A DNA stretch of 37,848 nucleotides from Deltaproteobacteria bacterium (GTDB lineage: Bacteria; SAR324; XYD2-FULL-50-16). How positions within the stretch are numbered: the stretch's first letter is position 1; each line of letters begins with the position of its first letter. The notes beneath the pieces are model-generated. The model was not told where the DNA came from, did not search any database, and worked only from the letters and a program-made list of their open reading frames with translations. Of this stretch, positions 1-8,817 are shown in pieces. The position numbers and the translations under genes were made by a program. The DNA is taken from positions 1 through 37,848 of the forward strand of contig JABHWU010000014.1 of the NCBI GenBank assembly GCA_018657625.1, given 5' to 3'.

Positions 1-146
1 GATCAATATTTTTTCTAAACGCATAATCATTTCTCATCTCAATGTGATGATCAGACTATACGAAAAATTTCTGGGTTTGTCCAGTTTTAATCTGAACCCT
101 TTAACATATAAAGATTTACGCTGCAGAATAAATTAGCCGTGCTCTA
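1..146. other. Intergenic left edge, no feature seen
   Basis: This is the AT-rich sequence downstream of folC. I see no open frame with recognisable protein, no RNA gene and no clear terminator hairpin. It may belong to a gene that lies mostly outside the window. Confidence 0.4.
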
Positions 147-1493
147 TTAATCCGACTCGTTTTTTAAGCGTGTCAAAACCTCACCTAATAAGTAGAGAGA
201 TCCTCCTATTAAGACCAGATCATATTCATCTGTTTCCTGAAGAACATATCTCGTCATTAAAGCATCGGTATCGGTAATGGGCAAAGTGCGATATCCGTTT
301 TGGATTAAACCATTCGAAACACTATTAATTTGCGCAGTTCCCACCATTTCAATTTTAACCGGTAAAAATGTCACCCGATTGAGGTCAAAACCTTTTAAAG
401 CCGGTATAATTTCCTTACCCTCCAACCAGGTTGTGGCAAAAAGAATTCTATCAGATGCATGATTTTGATCCAGGAATATCAACAAACTGCGCATTCCCGA
501 TAGGTTATGCGCACCATCAATTAATATAGATTTTTGGGAATTCAAATATTGAATCCGACCTGGCCAGATAATTTGCTCTAGCGCTGATTGAATTTGCTGA
601 TTCGATAAGCGGGAACTTTCATCAATAACGGAAAAATAAACTGCCAGGGCTGTCGATAAATTTTCAAGTTGATGGTCCCCTTTTAGCACCATTCCATCAA
701 TTTGAATGCTGGTGTCAATCTTTTTCCCTGGATGCGATATCGATGATAAATTAATAAAACGATATGAAACCGACTCTGTATTTTCGCTATGAAAACTAAA
801 GTTTTGATTCGCCATTGAATACTCAAATTGCCTTTCATCACAAACTTTTTGAATTTGCTCAAGAATGCATGACTGTTGTTGGGCGACAAAAACATGCGCG
901 CCTTCTTTTAATATCCCCAACTTCTCATTGGTTATCAGCTCTAGTGTATCACCTAGAAACTCCTGGTGGTCATAATCAATTTTAGTAAAAACACAGGCAA
1001 TCGGATTTTCAACAACATTTGAAGCATCCAGGCGGCCACCTAAACCAGTTTCTAATAATATATAATCGACTTTTTTTTGTTGAAAGGCATAAAACGCCAT
1101 CGATATAGCAAATTCAAAGAAAGTTGGATTAACTCTGGAGTCACCGTTATAGTTATCTAAATTATCAATAGAAATATCACAAGCTTCGCAAACCTTGAGA
1201 AAGGCTTCATCTAAAAGCTCGTCAGAGATACTTTCCCCATTGATACGGAATCTTTCATTAAACGTTACTAAGTGCGGAGAAACGGTAGCACCAGTCGTAT
1301 AACCACTTTCCAATAACAATTTTTCGATAGTAACCAAGGTAGACCCTTTTCCATTGGTACCGGCGAGATGAATAATTCTAGGATGTCGATGCGGATTATT
1401 TAATGGGGCCAGAATATTCTGGATATTTTTTAACCCTAATTTAATATTGAATACACCGAGCCGGTATAAAAAGTCTTTATACTGTTTTTTCAA
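147..1493 (-). CDS. folC: Bifunctional folylpolyglutamate/dihydrofolate synthase
   Basis: The 448-residue protein is an ATP-dependent Mur-ligase-family enzyme that adds glutamate to folates and, in bifunctional forms, to dihydropteroate. It acts in the cytoplasm. The ATP-binding loop GTNGKGS is at residues 45-51 and the family motif GLGGRLDASN at 150-159. A DGAHN motif in the C-terminal domain, around residue 326, is also typical. Length matches the family (about 420-450). The start is TTG at 1493, supported by a GAGGA Shine-Dalgarno a few bases upstream and by alignment of the first helix with the family. Its start lies one base after the gpsA stop, so the two are co-transcribed. Whether it has both activities cannot be told from sequence alone. 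Confidence 0.93.
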   Translation of the reverse strand: MKKQYKDFLYRLGVFNIKLGLKNIQNILAPLNNPHRHPRIIHLAGTNGKGSTLVTIEKLLLESGYTTGATVSPHLVTFNERFRINGESISDELLDEAFLKVCEACDISIDNLDNYNGDSRVNPTFFEFAISMAFYAFQQKKVDYILLETGLGGRLDASNVVENPIACVFTKIDYDHQEFLGDTLELITNEKLGILKEGAHVFVAQQQSCILEQIQKVCDERQFEYSMANQNFSFHSENTESVSYRFINLSSISHPGKKIDTSIQIDGMVLKGDHQLENLSTALAVYFSVIDESSRLSNQQIQSALEQIIWPGRIQYLNSQKSILIDGAHNLSGMRSLLIFLDQNHASDRILFATTWLEGKEIIPALKGFDLNRVTFLPVKIEMVGTAQINSVSNGLIQNGYRTLPITDTDALMTRYVLQETDEYDLVLIGGSLYLLGEVLTRLKNESD

Positions 1494-1494
1494 T

Positions 1495-2502
1495 TTAATC
1501 CTCTAATTTTAATGGTCGCCGCATTAATTTTTGGAGACCCTCTTCAATAGATAATCCTTTATAAATGACTTCGTAAGCCATTTTACACAAGGGCAGTTCA
1601 ATTTTCATGTTATTGGCAATATCCCACACGGCTTTAGTAGTGAAATAACCTTCTGCAATCGTTCCATCCATACTATCAAGAATTTGTTGCGTTTTTTCGC
1701 CTTTGCCTAAACGAATACCAAAATTCTTATTATGACTATTGGCTGGTGAATAGCAAGTTAGTGCCAGATCCCCTAATCCACTTAACCCATAAAGTGTTTC
1801 CAGTGAAAAACCCATCTTTTGACAATACCGTTTCATTTCAGCCAAGCCTCGTGTGACAATGACTGAAATTACTTCTTCATACATTCCAAAACCATCAGCG
1901 ACACCGGCAATTATTGCATATACATTCTTTAAAGCCCCTAGCGTTGCAACACCCTGAACATCACGACTTCCATAAACTCTAAAATCAGCCGAACTAATCA
2001 ACTGTTGTAGTTGCGCTCCAATTTTTTCATCCTCACAAGCCAAAGTTTCCGCAACAGGTGTAGTTTTGGACAGTAGACCATCAGGGAAACAGGGACCTCC
2101 AAGATGCGCAAGGACATGATTTGGAAAATATTCTTTAATAATCGTTGGAACCGTCTGAAGTGTTTCACGTTCAATTCCTTTGTTAATACTTAAAATAACA
2201 GTATCTTTGGAAATAGTCCCCATACGACCAAGTACACTTCTGAGAAACGCTACTGGCATCGCCATAATAATTAATTGAGCGCCAACAATGGAATTTTCAA
2301 GATCCATTTCAAACTTGATTCTACCTTCACAATTATATCCTGGTAGATTTGGTGCTATTCCGGTATCCACCAATTGTTGATACTCTTCCTTTAAGTGACA
2401 CTGAACGGTCACATCCAGGTTTTTACGACTAAGATAAATTGCCATCGCAGTCCCCCAACGACCTGCACCTAAAACTGTAATTCGTTTAATGTTATCCGTC
2501 AT
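1495..2502 (-). CDS. gpsA: NAD(P)-dependent glycerol-3-phosphate dehydrogenase
   Basis: This cytoplasmic enzyme of 335 residues reduces dihydroxyacetone phosphate to sn-glycerol-3-phosphate for phospholipid synthesis. The Rossmann motif GAGRWG is at residues 12-17. The C-terminal catalytic domain carries GALKNVYAI, with the lysine expected at the active site, and GLSGLGDLALTC. The usual LSGPSFA segment reads LGGPCFPDG here, a modest departure. ATG at 2502 is preceded by AAGGGG. folC follows one base after the stop, giving a lipid/folate housekeeping pair. A terminator hairpin lies immediately upstream (2521-2557), so the operon probably starts close to the ATG or reads through from the tRNA. 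Confidence 0.95.
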   Translation of the reverse strand: MTDNIKRITVLGAGRWGTAMAIYLSRKNLDVTVQCHLKEEYQQLVDTGIAPNLPGYNCEGRIKFEMDLENSIVGAQLIIMAMPVAFLRSVLGRMGTISKDTVILSINKGIERETLQTVPTIIKEYFPNHVLAHLGGPCFPDGLLSKTTPVAETLACEDEKIGAQLQQLISSADFRVYGSRDVQGVATLGALKNVYAIIAGVADGFGMYEEVISVIVTRGLAEMKRYCQKMGFSLETLYGLSGLGDLALTCYSPANSHNKNFGIRLGKGEKTQQILDSMDGTIAEGYFTTKAVWDIANNMKIELPLCKMAYEVIYKGLSIEEGLQKLMRRPLKLED

Positions 2503-2520
2503 TTGAACCCCTTAAAATAA

Positions 2521-2557
2521 AAAAGGGGACAGAAGTTTGAACTCTCTGTCCCCTTTT
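2521..2557 (-). terminator. Rho-independent terminator after tRNA-Leu
   Basis: A perfect 13-bp inverted repeat has arms at 2521-2533 and 2545-2557 (core GGGGACAGA / TCTGTCCCC) and an 11-base loop. Read on the minus strand the stem runs into a T-rich tract just before the gpsA start. It lies between the tRNA and gpsA, both on the minus strand, so it most likely ends the tRNA transcript. The A/T ends of the stem would also allow action on the plus strand. Confidence 0.75.
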
Positions 2558-2621
2558 ACGGTCATCATTACATTGGTTAACAATCGATTTCCGTTAACTT
2601 TTTTTTCTATTTTTTTCTCTT

Positions 2622-2708
2622 TGGTACCGAGAGCCGGAATCGAACCGGCACGACCTCGCGGTCATGGGATTTTGAATCCCACGTGTCTACCAATTTCACC
2701 ATCTCGGC
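2622..2708 (-). tRNA. tRNA-Leu (anticodon CAA)
   Basis: On the minus strand an 87-base class II tRNA folds from GCCGAGATGG at 2708. The acceptor stem is GCCGAGA/TCTCGGT with a G1-U72 wobble. The D arm is AATTGGTAGAC. The anticodon stem TGGGA/TCCCA encloses a seven-base loop TTCAAAA that gives anticodon CAA. A long variable arm (about 12-15 bases) and a T arm with GGTTCGATTCC follow. The CCA end is encoded (2622-2624). The long variable arm and anticodon identify leucine, codon UUG. Confidence 0.95.
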
Positions 2709-2851
2709 GACTTCGGAAATCATTCAATACATCTACTAACCTTGTCAATTAATTTCAGTTAAAATCTCTCATTATTTTAGACCAGTCCTCAAAAACAGCT
2801 TCATTGATTCAAATTAAGGGATACTAACAGTGTTATTCAAATGGATGTTTA

Positions 2852-2899
2852 TTGACTTAATTCGTAATTTTATATAGTAGTGTCATATAGTACTACTAT
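2852..2899 (+). promoter_or_regulatory. Possible promoter and inverted repeat upstream of dapL
   Basis: A TTGACT hexamer at 2852-2857 is followed after 15 bases by TATAGT at 2873-2878, a sigma-70-like pair with a short spacer. Overlapping the -10 is an 8-bp inverted repeat, ATAGTAGT (2874-2881) and ACTACTAT (2892-2899), and a direct repeat ATATAGTA (2872-2879, 2885-2892). The arrangement could be a promoter with an operator. About 130 bases of untranslated leader would separate it from the dapL start. In such AT-rich DNA chance matches are common. Confidence 0.3.
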
Positions 2900-3028
2900 T
2901 TGCATGTCATGTTCTCTATTAATTTTTAAATTACTTGTCAATAAATCTTCATATTCAATACTATTAAGAAATTGCATCAGACAATGATAAAATCAAACTT
3001 ATTATAATCCAATAAAAAGGAGTCGACC

Positions 3029-4261
3029 GTGAGCTACTATGAAAACCTAATTGCTGAAAGACTTGGTGGTAAACAATTTGGAAAATCTACAGCCATCTAC
3101 AAATTTGAAAAAATAAAAAGAGCCAAAGATGCTGCAAAAATAAAACATCCGGAAATTCCACTGATTGATATGGGCGTTGGAGAGCCAGATATTCCGGCTG
3201 ATCCATCCGTATCAAAAATGTTGGCTCAAGAAGCAGGGAAGCCAGAAAATCGCTGGTACTCCGATAATGGTATTCCTGAATTCAAAACGGCTGCTGTTGA
3301 ATATATGAAGCAAGTTTTCGGTATTGAAAACCTGGATCCGGATCAGCATATCATTCATGGAATTGGCTCTAAACCAATTTTAGCCATGTTACCGCTGTGT
3401 TTTATTAATCCAGGTGATATTACCATTCAAACGACCCCCGGATATCCTGTTACAGCAACCTATACCAAATATTTAGGTGGTGAAGTCCATAATGTTCCAC
3501 TTTTGAAGGAGAACAATTTTTTTCCGGATTTAGATAGCATTCCTGAGGACATCCTAAAAAGGGCTAAACTTTTTTACATTAATTACCCTAACAACCCCAC
3601 CGGTCAAATGGCAACAAAAGCATTTTTTGAAAAAATTGTTGCCTTGGCTAAAAAGCACCAGTTGATTATTATTCAGGATGCGGCTTATGCGGCATTGACT
3701 TTTGATGGTACCAAACCCATCAGTATTTTATCCATTGATGGTGCCATGGACGTCGCTATTGAAGTCCATTCACTTTCCAAAGCCTTTAACATGACAGGCT
3801 GGCGGATGGCTTTTGTGGTTGGAAATCCAACCATCGTTCAGGCTTACGGTACCATAAAAGATAACACTGATTCCGGTCAATTTAGAGCCATTCAGAAAGC
3901 CGGAATCCATGCGCTTCAAAATACTGAAATTACAGACCAAAACTGTGAACGATACTCAAGAAGATTTGATCTGTTAGTTGAGGCCTTAAAATCAGTAGGA
4001 TTCAAAGCTGAAAAACCTCAAGCGACCTTTTATTGTTATGTAGCATCCCCGAAAGGAACAAAATCCGGGATCACTTTTGCTAATGCTGAAGAAGCCTCAA
4101 CCTATTTAATTACAGAATCTGTAATTTCAACTGTTCCATGGGATGATGCCGGTCCGTACTTACGATTCTCCTTGACATTTGATGCCAATGGATACGAAGA
4201 AGAAAAGAAAATTATTAATGAATTGAAAGATCGATTAAATAAATTGAAATTAATCTTTTAG
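3029..4261 (+). CDS. dapL: LL-diaminopimelate aminotransferase
   Basis: This PLP-dependent fold-type I aminotransferase converts L-tetrahydrodipicolinate to LL-diaminopimelate in one step, giving the DapL route to lysine and peptidoglycan. The protein has 410 residues, exactly the usual length. It carries the family signature LIDMGVGEPDIPAD at 45-58, YPNNPTG around 186-192 for PLP binding, and HSLSKAFNMTGWR with the PLP lysine at K251. The start is GTG at 3029, preceded by AAAAAGGAGT. A hairpin terminator follows. The presence of DapL means the acyl-DAP (DapC/D/E) steps may be missing from this genome. Other class I aminotransferases are unlikely given the specific N-terminal region. Confidence 0.93.
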   Translation: MSYYENLIAERLGGKQFGKSTAIYKFEKIKRAKDAAKIKHPEIPLIDMGVGEPDIPADPSVSKMLAQEAGKPENRWYSDNGIPEFKTAAVEYMKQVFGIENLDPDQHIIHGIGSKPILAMLPLCFINPGDITIQTTPGYPVTATYTKYLGGEVHNVPLLKENNFFPDLDSIPEDILKRAKLFYINYPNNPTGQMATKAFFEKIVALAKKHQLIIIQDAAYAALTFDGTKPISILSIDGAMDVAIEVHSLSKAFNMTGWRMAFVVGNPTIVQAYGTIKDNTDSGQFRAIQKAGIHALQNTEITDQNCERYSRRFDLLVEALKSVGFKAEKPQATFYCYVASPKGTKSGITFANAEEASTYLITESVISTVPWDDAGPYLRFSLTFDANGYEEEKKIINELKDRLNKLKLIF

Positions 4262-4269
4262 GCAAAATC

Positions 4270-4299
4270 AGAGCTGGTGTAATTATATCCAGCTCTTTT
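4270..4299 (+). terminator. Rho-independent terminator after dapL
   Basis: An 8-bp stem AGAGCTGG / CCAGCTCT (4270-4277 and 4289-4296) with an 11-base loop ends in TTTTATAT, nine bases after the dapL stop. It is followed at once by the acyltransferase start, so that gene may rely on read-through or a promoter nearby. Confidence 0.65.
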
Positions 4300-4314
4300 A
4301 TATCTTATATTCGA

Positions 4315-4995
4315 ATGTCATCCAATATCCCTTTCAAAACCAGAACCAAGATTTATCTGATTACAAAGTTCTTTCATATATTCATCCATGTTATTGGATA
4401 TACCTGTAAAAAGAAATATATTGGCCTTGAACATTTGGAAAAACTCAAACAGAACCAACAAAATTGGATATATGCTTCCTGGCATAATAATGTTTCTATT
4501 GGCGCCTGGGAACTACGTAATCAGAATGTGGCAATTATGGTTAGCGAAAGTATTGATGGTGAGATGATTGCTCGCGCCGTTCATGCTTTAGGAAACAAGA
4601 CTATCAGAGGTTCAACCTCTAAGAGTGGTGTTCGTGTATTCATAAAAATGCTAAAATGGATCAAACAGGGTAACATCGCTGGAATCACACCTGATGGCCC
4701 CAGAGGGCCTAAATATAAATTGCAGAGCGGGGCAATTGCATTGGCCCAAAAAGCAAAAGTCCCTTTGATACCATTTGACATAAAATCAACGAATCAATGG
4801 GTATTTGAAAAAAGCTGGGATACTCATAAACTGCCTAAACCATTTTCAACAATGGTTATTCATTATGGTGAACCTTTCTACGTTCCTCAAAAATTATCAG
4901 AACAAGCGTTATTAGATATCTCAAATAAATTCGAGAAAATAATGATCAATCAAACAAAAATTGTTGATCATGAAGTAGATTTATTAAAATCCTAA
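4315..4995 (+). CDS. DUF374-type lysophospholipid acyltransferase
   Basis: The 226-residue protein belongs to the lysophospholipid acyltransferase (LPLAT) superfamily, DUF374 branch, thought to acylate a lipid A or other lipid precursor at the inner membrane. A hydrophobic segment at about residues 13-30 can anchor it. The acyl-transfer motif appears as ASWHN with H57. Downstream RGSTSKSG and TPDGPRGP are the hallmark blocks of this branch. The C-terminus has the usual IHYGEPF. It lies just after the dapL terminator and is not obviously in an operon. The substrate is inferred from family only. Presence of this branch fits a diderm envelope. Confidence 0.85.
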   Translation: MSSNIPFKTRTKIYLITKFFHIFIHVIGYTCKKKYIGLEHLEKLKQNQQNWIYASWHNNVSIGAWELRNQNVAIMVSESIDGEMIARAVHALGNKTIRGSTSKSGVRVFIKMLKWIKQGNIAGITPDGPRGPKYKLQSGAIALAQKAKVPLIPFDIKSTNQWVFEKSWDTHKLPKPFSTMVIHYGEPFYVPQKLSEQALLDISNKFEKIMINQTKIVDHEVDLLKS

Positions 4996-5260
4996 TTTCT
5001 TGGCATACCCTCACAATTCAAGTGGAAATATATTATTACTTATTATATATTCATATTTTAATTTGAGCGTAATTGATGGGCCGAACCTGATTAAAAATAT
5101 CAGATATTTATATAATAGGAATGCGCCATATCTCCAATAAAACCATCTATAAAGTACTTCCTCCATTGAAATTTATTCTTACTGAATTAATTAATGATGG
5201 TAGTTTAGACACCGTTAAAAGTATCGAATAATTAACAAATAACTAGTTACTGGTATTAGC

Positions 5261-6574
5261 ATGTATTTTCAGGAAATTTTAGGGAAAAAAAGAGACCGGA
5301 TTAAACTGACACAGGCAGAAATTCAGTATTTTATAAAAGGTTATACACAATATGAAATTCCCGATTACCAGGTTTCAGCCTTTTTAATGTCAGTTTTTTT
5401 AAATGGAATGGATATTGATGAAACCACCTGGCTCACTGATGCCATGTTGCATTCCGGGATTGTGGTTGATTTATCGGATATCGAAGGTATTAAAGTAGAT
5501 AAACATTCAACCGGAGGGGTCGGAGATAAAACTTCTCTAATTATAGCTCCGATTTGTGCTGCTTTGAATGTACCGGTTCCAATGATTTCAGGGAGGGGTT
5601 TAGCACATTCAGGTGGAACACTGGATAAACTGGAATCAATTCCGGGTTTTAATGTAAATCTCAATTTGGATCAGTATCGTCATCTCATTCGGGAGACAGG
5701 GCTTTGTCTCATTGGTCAAACTGCTGAAATTGCCCCGGCTGATAAGAAAATATATGCGCTACGGGACGTTACCTGCACCGTTGAAAATAAATCTTTAATA
5801 TCAGCCAGTATCATGAGTAAAAAACTGGCGGAAGGGATTGACGCATTGGTATTGGATGTTAAAACCGGAAAAGGGGCATTTATGAAAACCCAACAAGATT
5901 CAGAAGCGTTGGCCCAAATTCTGATATCGATTGGGAAAAATATGGGAAAACAAGTAACCGCCTTAATCACCGATATGGATCAACCCTTAGGAACCCATAT
6001 CGGTAATGCGCTTGAGATTATTGAATCTGTTGATATTCTCAAAAATAAATGCCTACCGCTCCAGGATGATTTGAGAATACTGAGTATTGAATTGGCAGCA
6101 CATATGATAATACTAGGTGGTAAAGCCAAAGAGTTATCCCAGGCAAAATCCCTCGTTAATCAAGTGATACAGAATGGATCCGCATTTTCAAAGTTGAAAG
6201 AAATTGTTAGTAAACAAGGTGGTAATGATAAAGCATTGGATGATTTTTCACTACTACCCCAGGCAAAACATTCTGAGTATATCAAAGCCAATGCGGATGG
6301 TTTCGTTAAAGAACTCGATGCACTGAAAATAGGAAAGGGTGCGGTTCTTATCGGTGGCGGTCGAATGACAATGGATTCAAAGATTGATCATGGTGTTGGT
6401 GTTATTATGAAGAAAAAAATAGGAGAACCAGTTAAAAAAGGTGAACCTGTGCTGGAAATATTGTTTAATGACCCGAAGACCTTAAAAAATGCGGCAGATT
6501 ATTTTAATCAATCCATAACAATATCGAAAAAACCGGTTGAACCTGTTAAACTGATCAAAAAAACTCTGATTTAA
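5261..6574 (+). CDS. pdp: Pyrimidine-nucleoside (thymidine) phosphorylase
   Basis: This 437-residue enzyme cleaves pyrimidine nucleosides with phosphate to the free base and (deoxy)ribose-1-phosphate in the cytoplasm. The phosphate-binding KHSTGGVGDKTS lies at residues 81-92. The family signature SGRGLAHSGGTLDKLE lies at 110-125. The C-terminal domain has the biotinyl-like fold segment ending in VKKGEPVLEILFND. Length fits the family (430-440). It belongs functionally with the cytidine deaminase and nucleoside ABC transporter encoded a few kilobases away. The name deoA would be used if the enzyme is thymidine-specific; I cannot decide between the two from sequence. Confidence 0.92.
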   Translation: MYFQEILGKKRDRIKLTQAEIQYFIKGYTQYEIPDYQVSAFLMSVFLNGMDIDETTWLTDAMLHSGIVVDLSDIEGIKVDKHSTGGVGDKTSLIIAPICAALNVPVPMISGRGLAHSGGTLDKLESIPGFNVNLNLDQYRHLIRETGLCLIGQTAEIAPADKKIYALRDVTCTVENKSLISASIMSKKLAEGIDALVLDVKTGKGAFMKTQQDSEALAQILISIGKNMGKQVTALITDMDQPLGTHIGNALEIIESVDILKNKCLPLQDDLRILSIELAAHMIILGGKAKELSQAKSLVNQVIQNGSAFSKLKEIVSKQGGNDKALDDFSLLPQAKHSEYIKANADGFVKELDALKIGKGAVLIGGGRMTMDSKIDHGVGVIMKKKIGEPVKKGEPVLEILFNDPKTLKNAADYFNQSITISKKPVEPVKLIKKTLI

Positions 6575-6655
6575 AATCCTATTCAGTAAAGGGAGGAATA
6601 AAACAAATCTTTTAAACATCAGTTCACGATACCAAAATTCCTAAAAACAATTTCA

Positions 6656-7882
6656 ATGAAAGAAATCGTTATTATCAATGTCACAGGAACTGATAAACCT
6701 GGTTTGACATATGCCATTACTAAAGGACTGGCTAAACGAAATATCAACATTCTGGATATCAGACAATCTGTCATTCATGATACACTTTCCCTGGGACTAT
6801 TAATTGAACTACCGGATAAATCCAAATCAGCCCCCATTTTAAAAGATATTTTGTTTACTGGTCATGAATTGGGATTAAAAGTTAAATTTTTTCCAATTAG
6901 CGAGAAAAACTATAGCAGTTGGGTCAGCGAACAAGGTAAAACACGACATATCATTACACTGTTAACCAAAAAAATAACAGCTAACCAAATTGCAGCGATC
7001 TCAAATATTGTGCAGCAAAATCAATTAAATATTGATAATATAACACGGGTTTCAGGTCGTTTAGAACTGAATCAACCTGCTGTAACGAAATCTAATGCCT
7101 GCGTAGAATTTTCAGTACGAGGAAATCCAAAAAAACAGGAAAAACTGAAACAGGATTTACTAAAAGCCGCCAATAAACATGATGTAGATATCGCCTTCCA
7201 GGAAGACAATATTTTCAGGTGTAATCGAAGACTTGTAGCCTTTGATATGGATTCCACTTTAATTAAAACTGAAGTGATCGATGAACTAGCTAAGGCAAAT
7301 GGTGTCGAAGATAAAGTATCTGAAATTACAGAAAAAGCCATGCAGGGTGAAATCGATTTTAATAGTAGTTTGATTGAAAGGGTAAAACTATTAAAAGGCC
7401 TTGATGAATCGTTGTTAAATGATATCGCCAGGGATCTACCATTGTCAGAAGGTGCTCAAGAACTAATTACAACTTTAAAGCAACTGGGATTTACGACCAC
7501 TATCCTTTCCGGTGGATTTAATTTTTTCGGCCAGTATTTAAAAGATAAATTGGGTATTGATTATGTTTTTGCTAATAACCTGGAAATTAAAAACGGGAAA
7601 GTTACCGGTAATGTCATCGGTGATATCGTCAATGGACAAAAAAAAGCAGAACTACTTCAGAAATTAGCTAAAAAAGAAAATATCAGTTTAGAGCAGGTTA
7701 TTGCTGTCGGGGATGGTGCTAACGATTTACCGATGTTAAGCATTGCCGGATTAGGAATCGCTTTTAAAGCAAAAAATATCGTCAAGAAAAATGCTGAACA
7801 CTCGATTTCTGCCTCAGGTTTAGACAGTATATTATATTTAATCGGCTACCGGGAATGGTACCATACAAAAAATAAACACTAA
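6656..7882 (+). CDS. serB: Phosphoserine phosphatase with N-terminal ACT domains
   Basis: This enzyme makes the last step of serine synthesis. The 408-residue protein has two ACT-like regions at about 1-85 and 95-185, then a HAD phosphatase domain. The nucleophile and acid are D197 and D199 in FDMDSTL. LSGGFNFF and the Mg-binding GDGANDLPML near 353 complete the motifs. Length and architecture match the long SerB type, in which the ACT part may sense serine. A purine-rich GGGAGGAATAA lies about 55 bases before the ATG with no start codon near it, so the translated start at 6656 lacks a good Shine-Dalgarno. The stop lies one base from the convergent cdd stop. Confidence 0.93.
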   Translation: MKEIVIINVTGTDKPGLTYAITKGLAKRNINILDIRQSVIHDTLSLGLLIELPDKSKSAPILKDILFTGHELGLKVKFFPISEKNYSSWVSEQGKTRHIITLLTKKITANQIAAISNIVQQNQLNIDNITRVSGRLELNQPAVTKSNACVEFSVRGNPKKQEKLKQDLLKAANKHDVDIAFQEDNIFRCNRRLVAFDMDSTLIKTEVIDELAKANGVEDKVSEITEKAMQGEIDFNSSLIERVKLLKGLDESLLNDIARDLPLSEGAQELITTLKQLGFTTTILSGGFNFFGQYLKDKLGIDYVFANNLEIKNGKVTGNVIGDIVNGQKKAELLQKLAKKENISLEQVIAVGDGANDLPMLSIAGLGIAFKAKNIVKKNAEHSISASGLDSILYLIGYREWYHTKNKH

Positions 7883-7883
7883 T

Positions 7884-8780
7884 TCAATATATCAAACCAA
7901 TCGTCAACATTGCATCCGGAGTTATGGAATTTAGTATTTCAGTCGTAATCCTGGAATAATCACAGCAGTTATTGCTATTTTGAAGAAAAACCACATCCCG
8001 GATATCTTTCAGAAGAAATCCATCTAACCTGGCTCTGATGATTGCAGACTGAATAGCTGTCACAGTAGGATTAAATGCTGCACTTTCATGATAACTACCC
8101 GCAATAATCTTATCATTTGACATTCTGAATGCAACACCAGACACACTCCTGCTGTATGGGGAATAACTTCGATTGGCAGCAGCTAATGCAGCGCCAAACA
8201 GTTCATTATCATCAACATTTTGATCCACGAACTGATAATTCAGTAGAGATGAATTTAGTATATCTACATCTACACTCAGATCTTTGCCACTAAAAGCATC
8301 TGGTAAATAGGATTTAAATTTTTTAGGTTTATTTCCAGCCACTATAAATTCTATATCTTCAGCTCCCTTAATTTCATTGATAAACTGTCTACAGAAACCA
8401 CAGGGAGGTGCATTGACAGTAATAGATTTAATACCTTTTTCCATATGCTGGGTAGCATTTATAATCGCACACTGTTCAGCATGAATGGTAAATTGTAGAC
8501 CTGTATGAACAAATTCGATGTTCGACCCAAAATATATTTTTCCGGATTGGCCAAGTACAATAGCGCCCACGGCATAATTGGAAATCGGACTAATATGATA
8601 ACTGGCTGCAACTGATAATAGTATAATTTGTAATTGAGTGATCGGAATATTTTGTAAACTAAGGATGTTATTTACAATTTCAGAACTTAAGACACCATCA
8701 AAAGGTTCATCAGGTTTTGGCAGGATTTGTTGAGAATTTTGAAATAGTTCACCTAATTGACTACATATCTTTTTATTCAT
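7884..8780 (-). CDS. cdd: Cytidine deaminase, two-domain form
   Basis: The enzyme deaminates cytidine and deoxycytidine to uridine forms. The 298-residue protein resembles the dimeric E. coli-type enzyme (about 294 residues), with a catalytic N-terminal domain and a degenerate C-terminal copy. Zinc ligands and the proton shuttle are visible as HAE (H100, E102) and PCGFC (C127, C130). The C-terminal domain (about 185-298) keeps the fold pattern, including SPYSRSVSGVAF, but no zinc motif. It is the last gene of the nucleoside transport/salvage operon, 37 bases after the acidic membrane protein. Its product feeds the uridine phosphorolysis enzyme encoded nearby. Confidence 0.93.
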   Translation of the reverse strand: MNKKICSQLGELFQNSQQILPKPDEPFDGVLSSEIVNNILSLQNIPITQLQIILLSVAASYHISPISNYAVGAIVLGQSGKIYFGSNIEFVHTGLQFTIHAEQCAIINATQHMEKGIKSITVNAPPCGFCRQFINEIKGAEDIEFIVAGNKPKKFKSYLPDAFSGKDLSVDVDILNSSLLNYQFVDQNVDDNELFGAALAAANRSYSPYSRSVSGVAFRMSNDKIIAGSYHESAAFNPTVTAIQSAIIRARLDGFLLKDIRDVVFLQNSNNCCDYSRITTEILNSITPDAMLTIGLIY

Positions 8781-8817
8781 TTTAATACGACTTTATTAAC
8801 TGACTGTGGCTAACAGT

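Noticed and set aside
2537..2752. 71-codon plus-strand open frame
   Set aside because: It spans the minus-strand tRNA-Leu and its terminator; the piece VPRAGIEPARPRG is the well-known false translation of an antisense tRNA-Leu.
5121..5231. 36-codon frame after the acyltransferase, with AGGA before the ATG
   Set aside because: Too short, and no recognisable pattern; chance is likely in AT-rich DNA.
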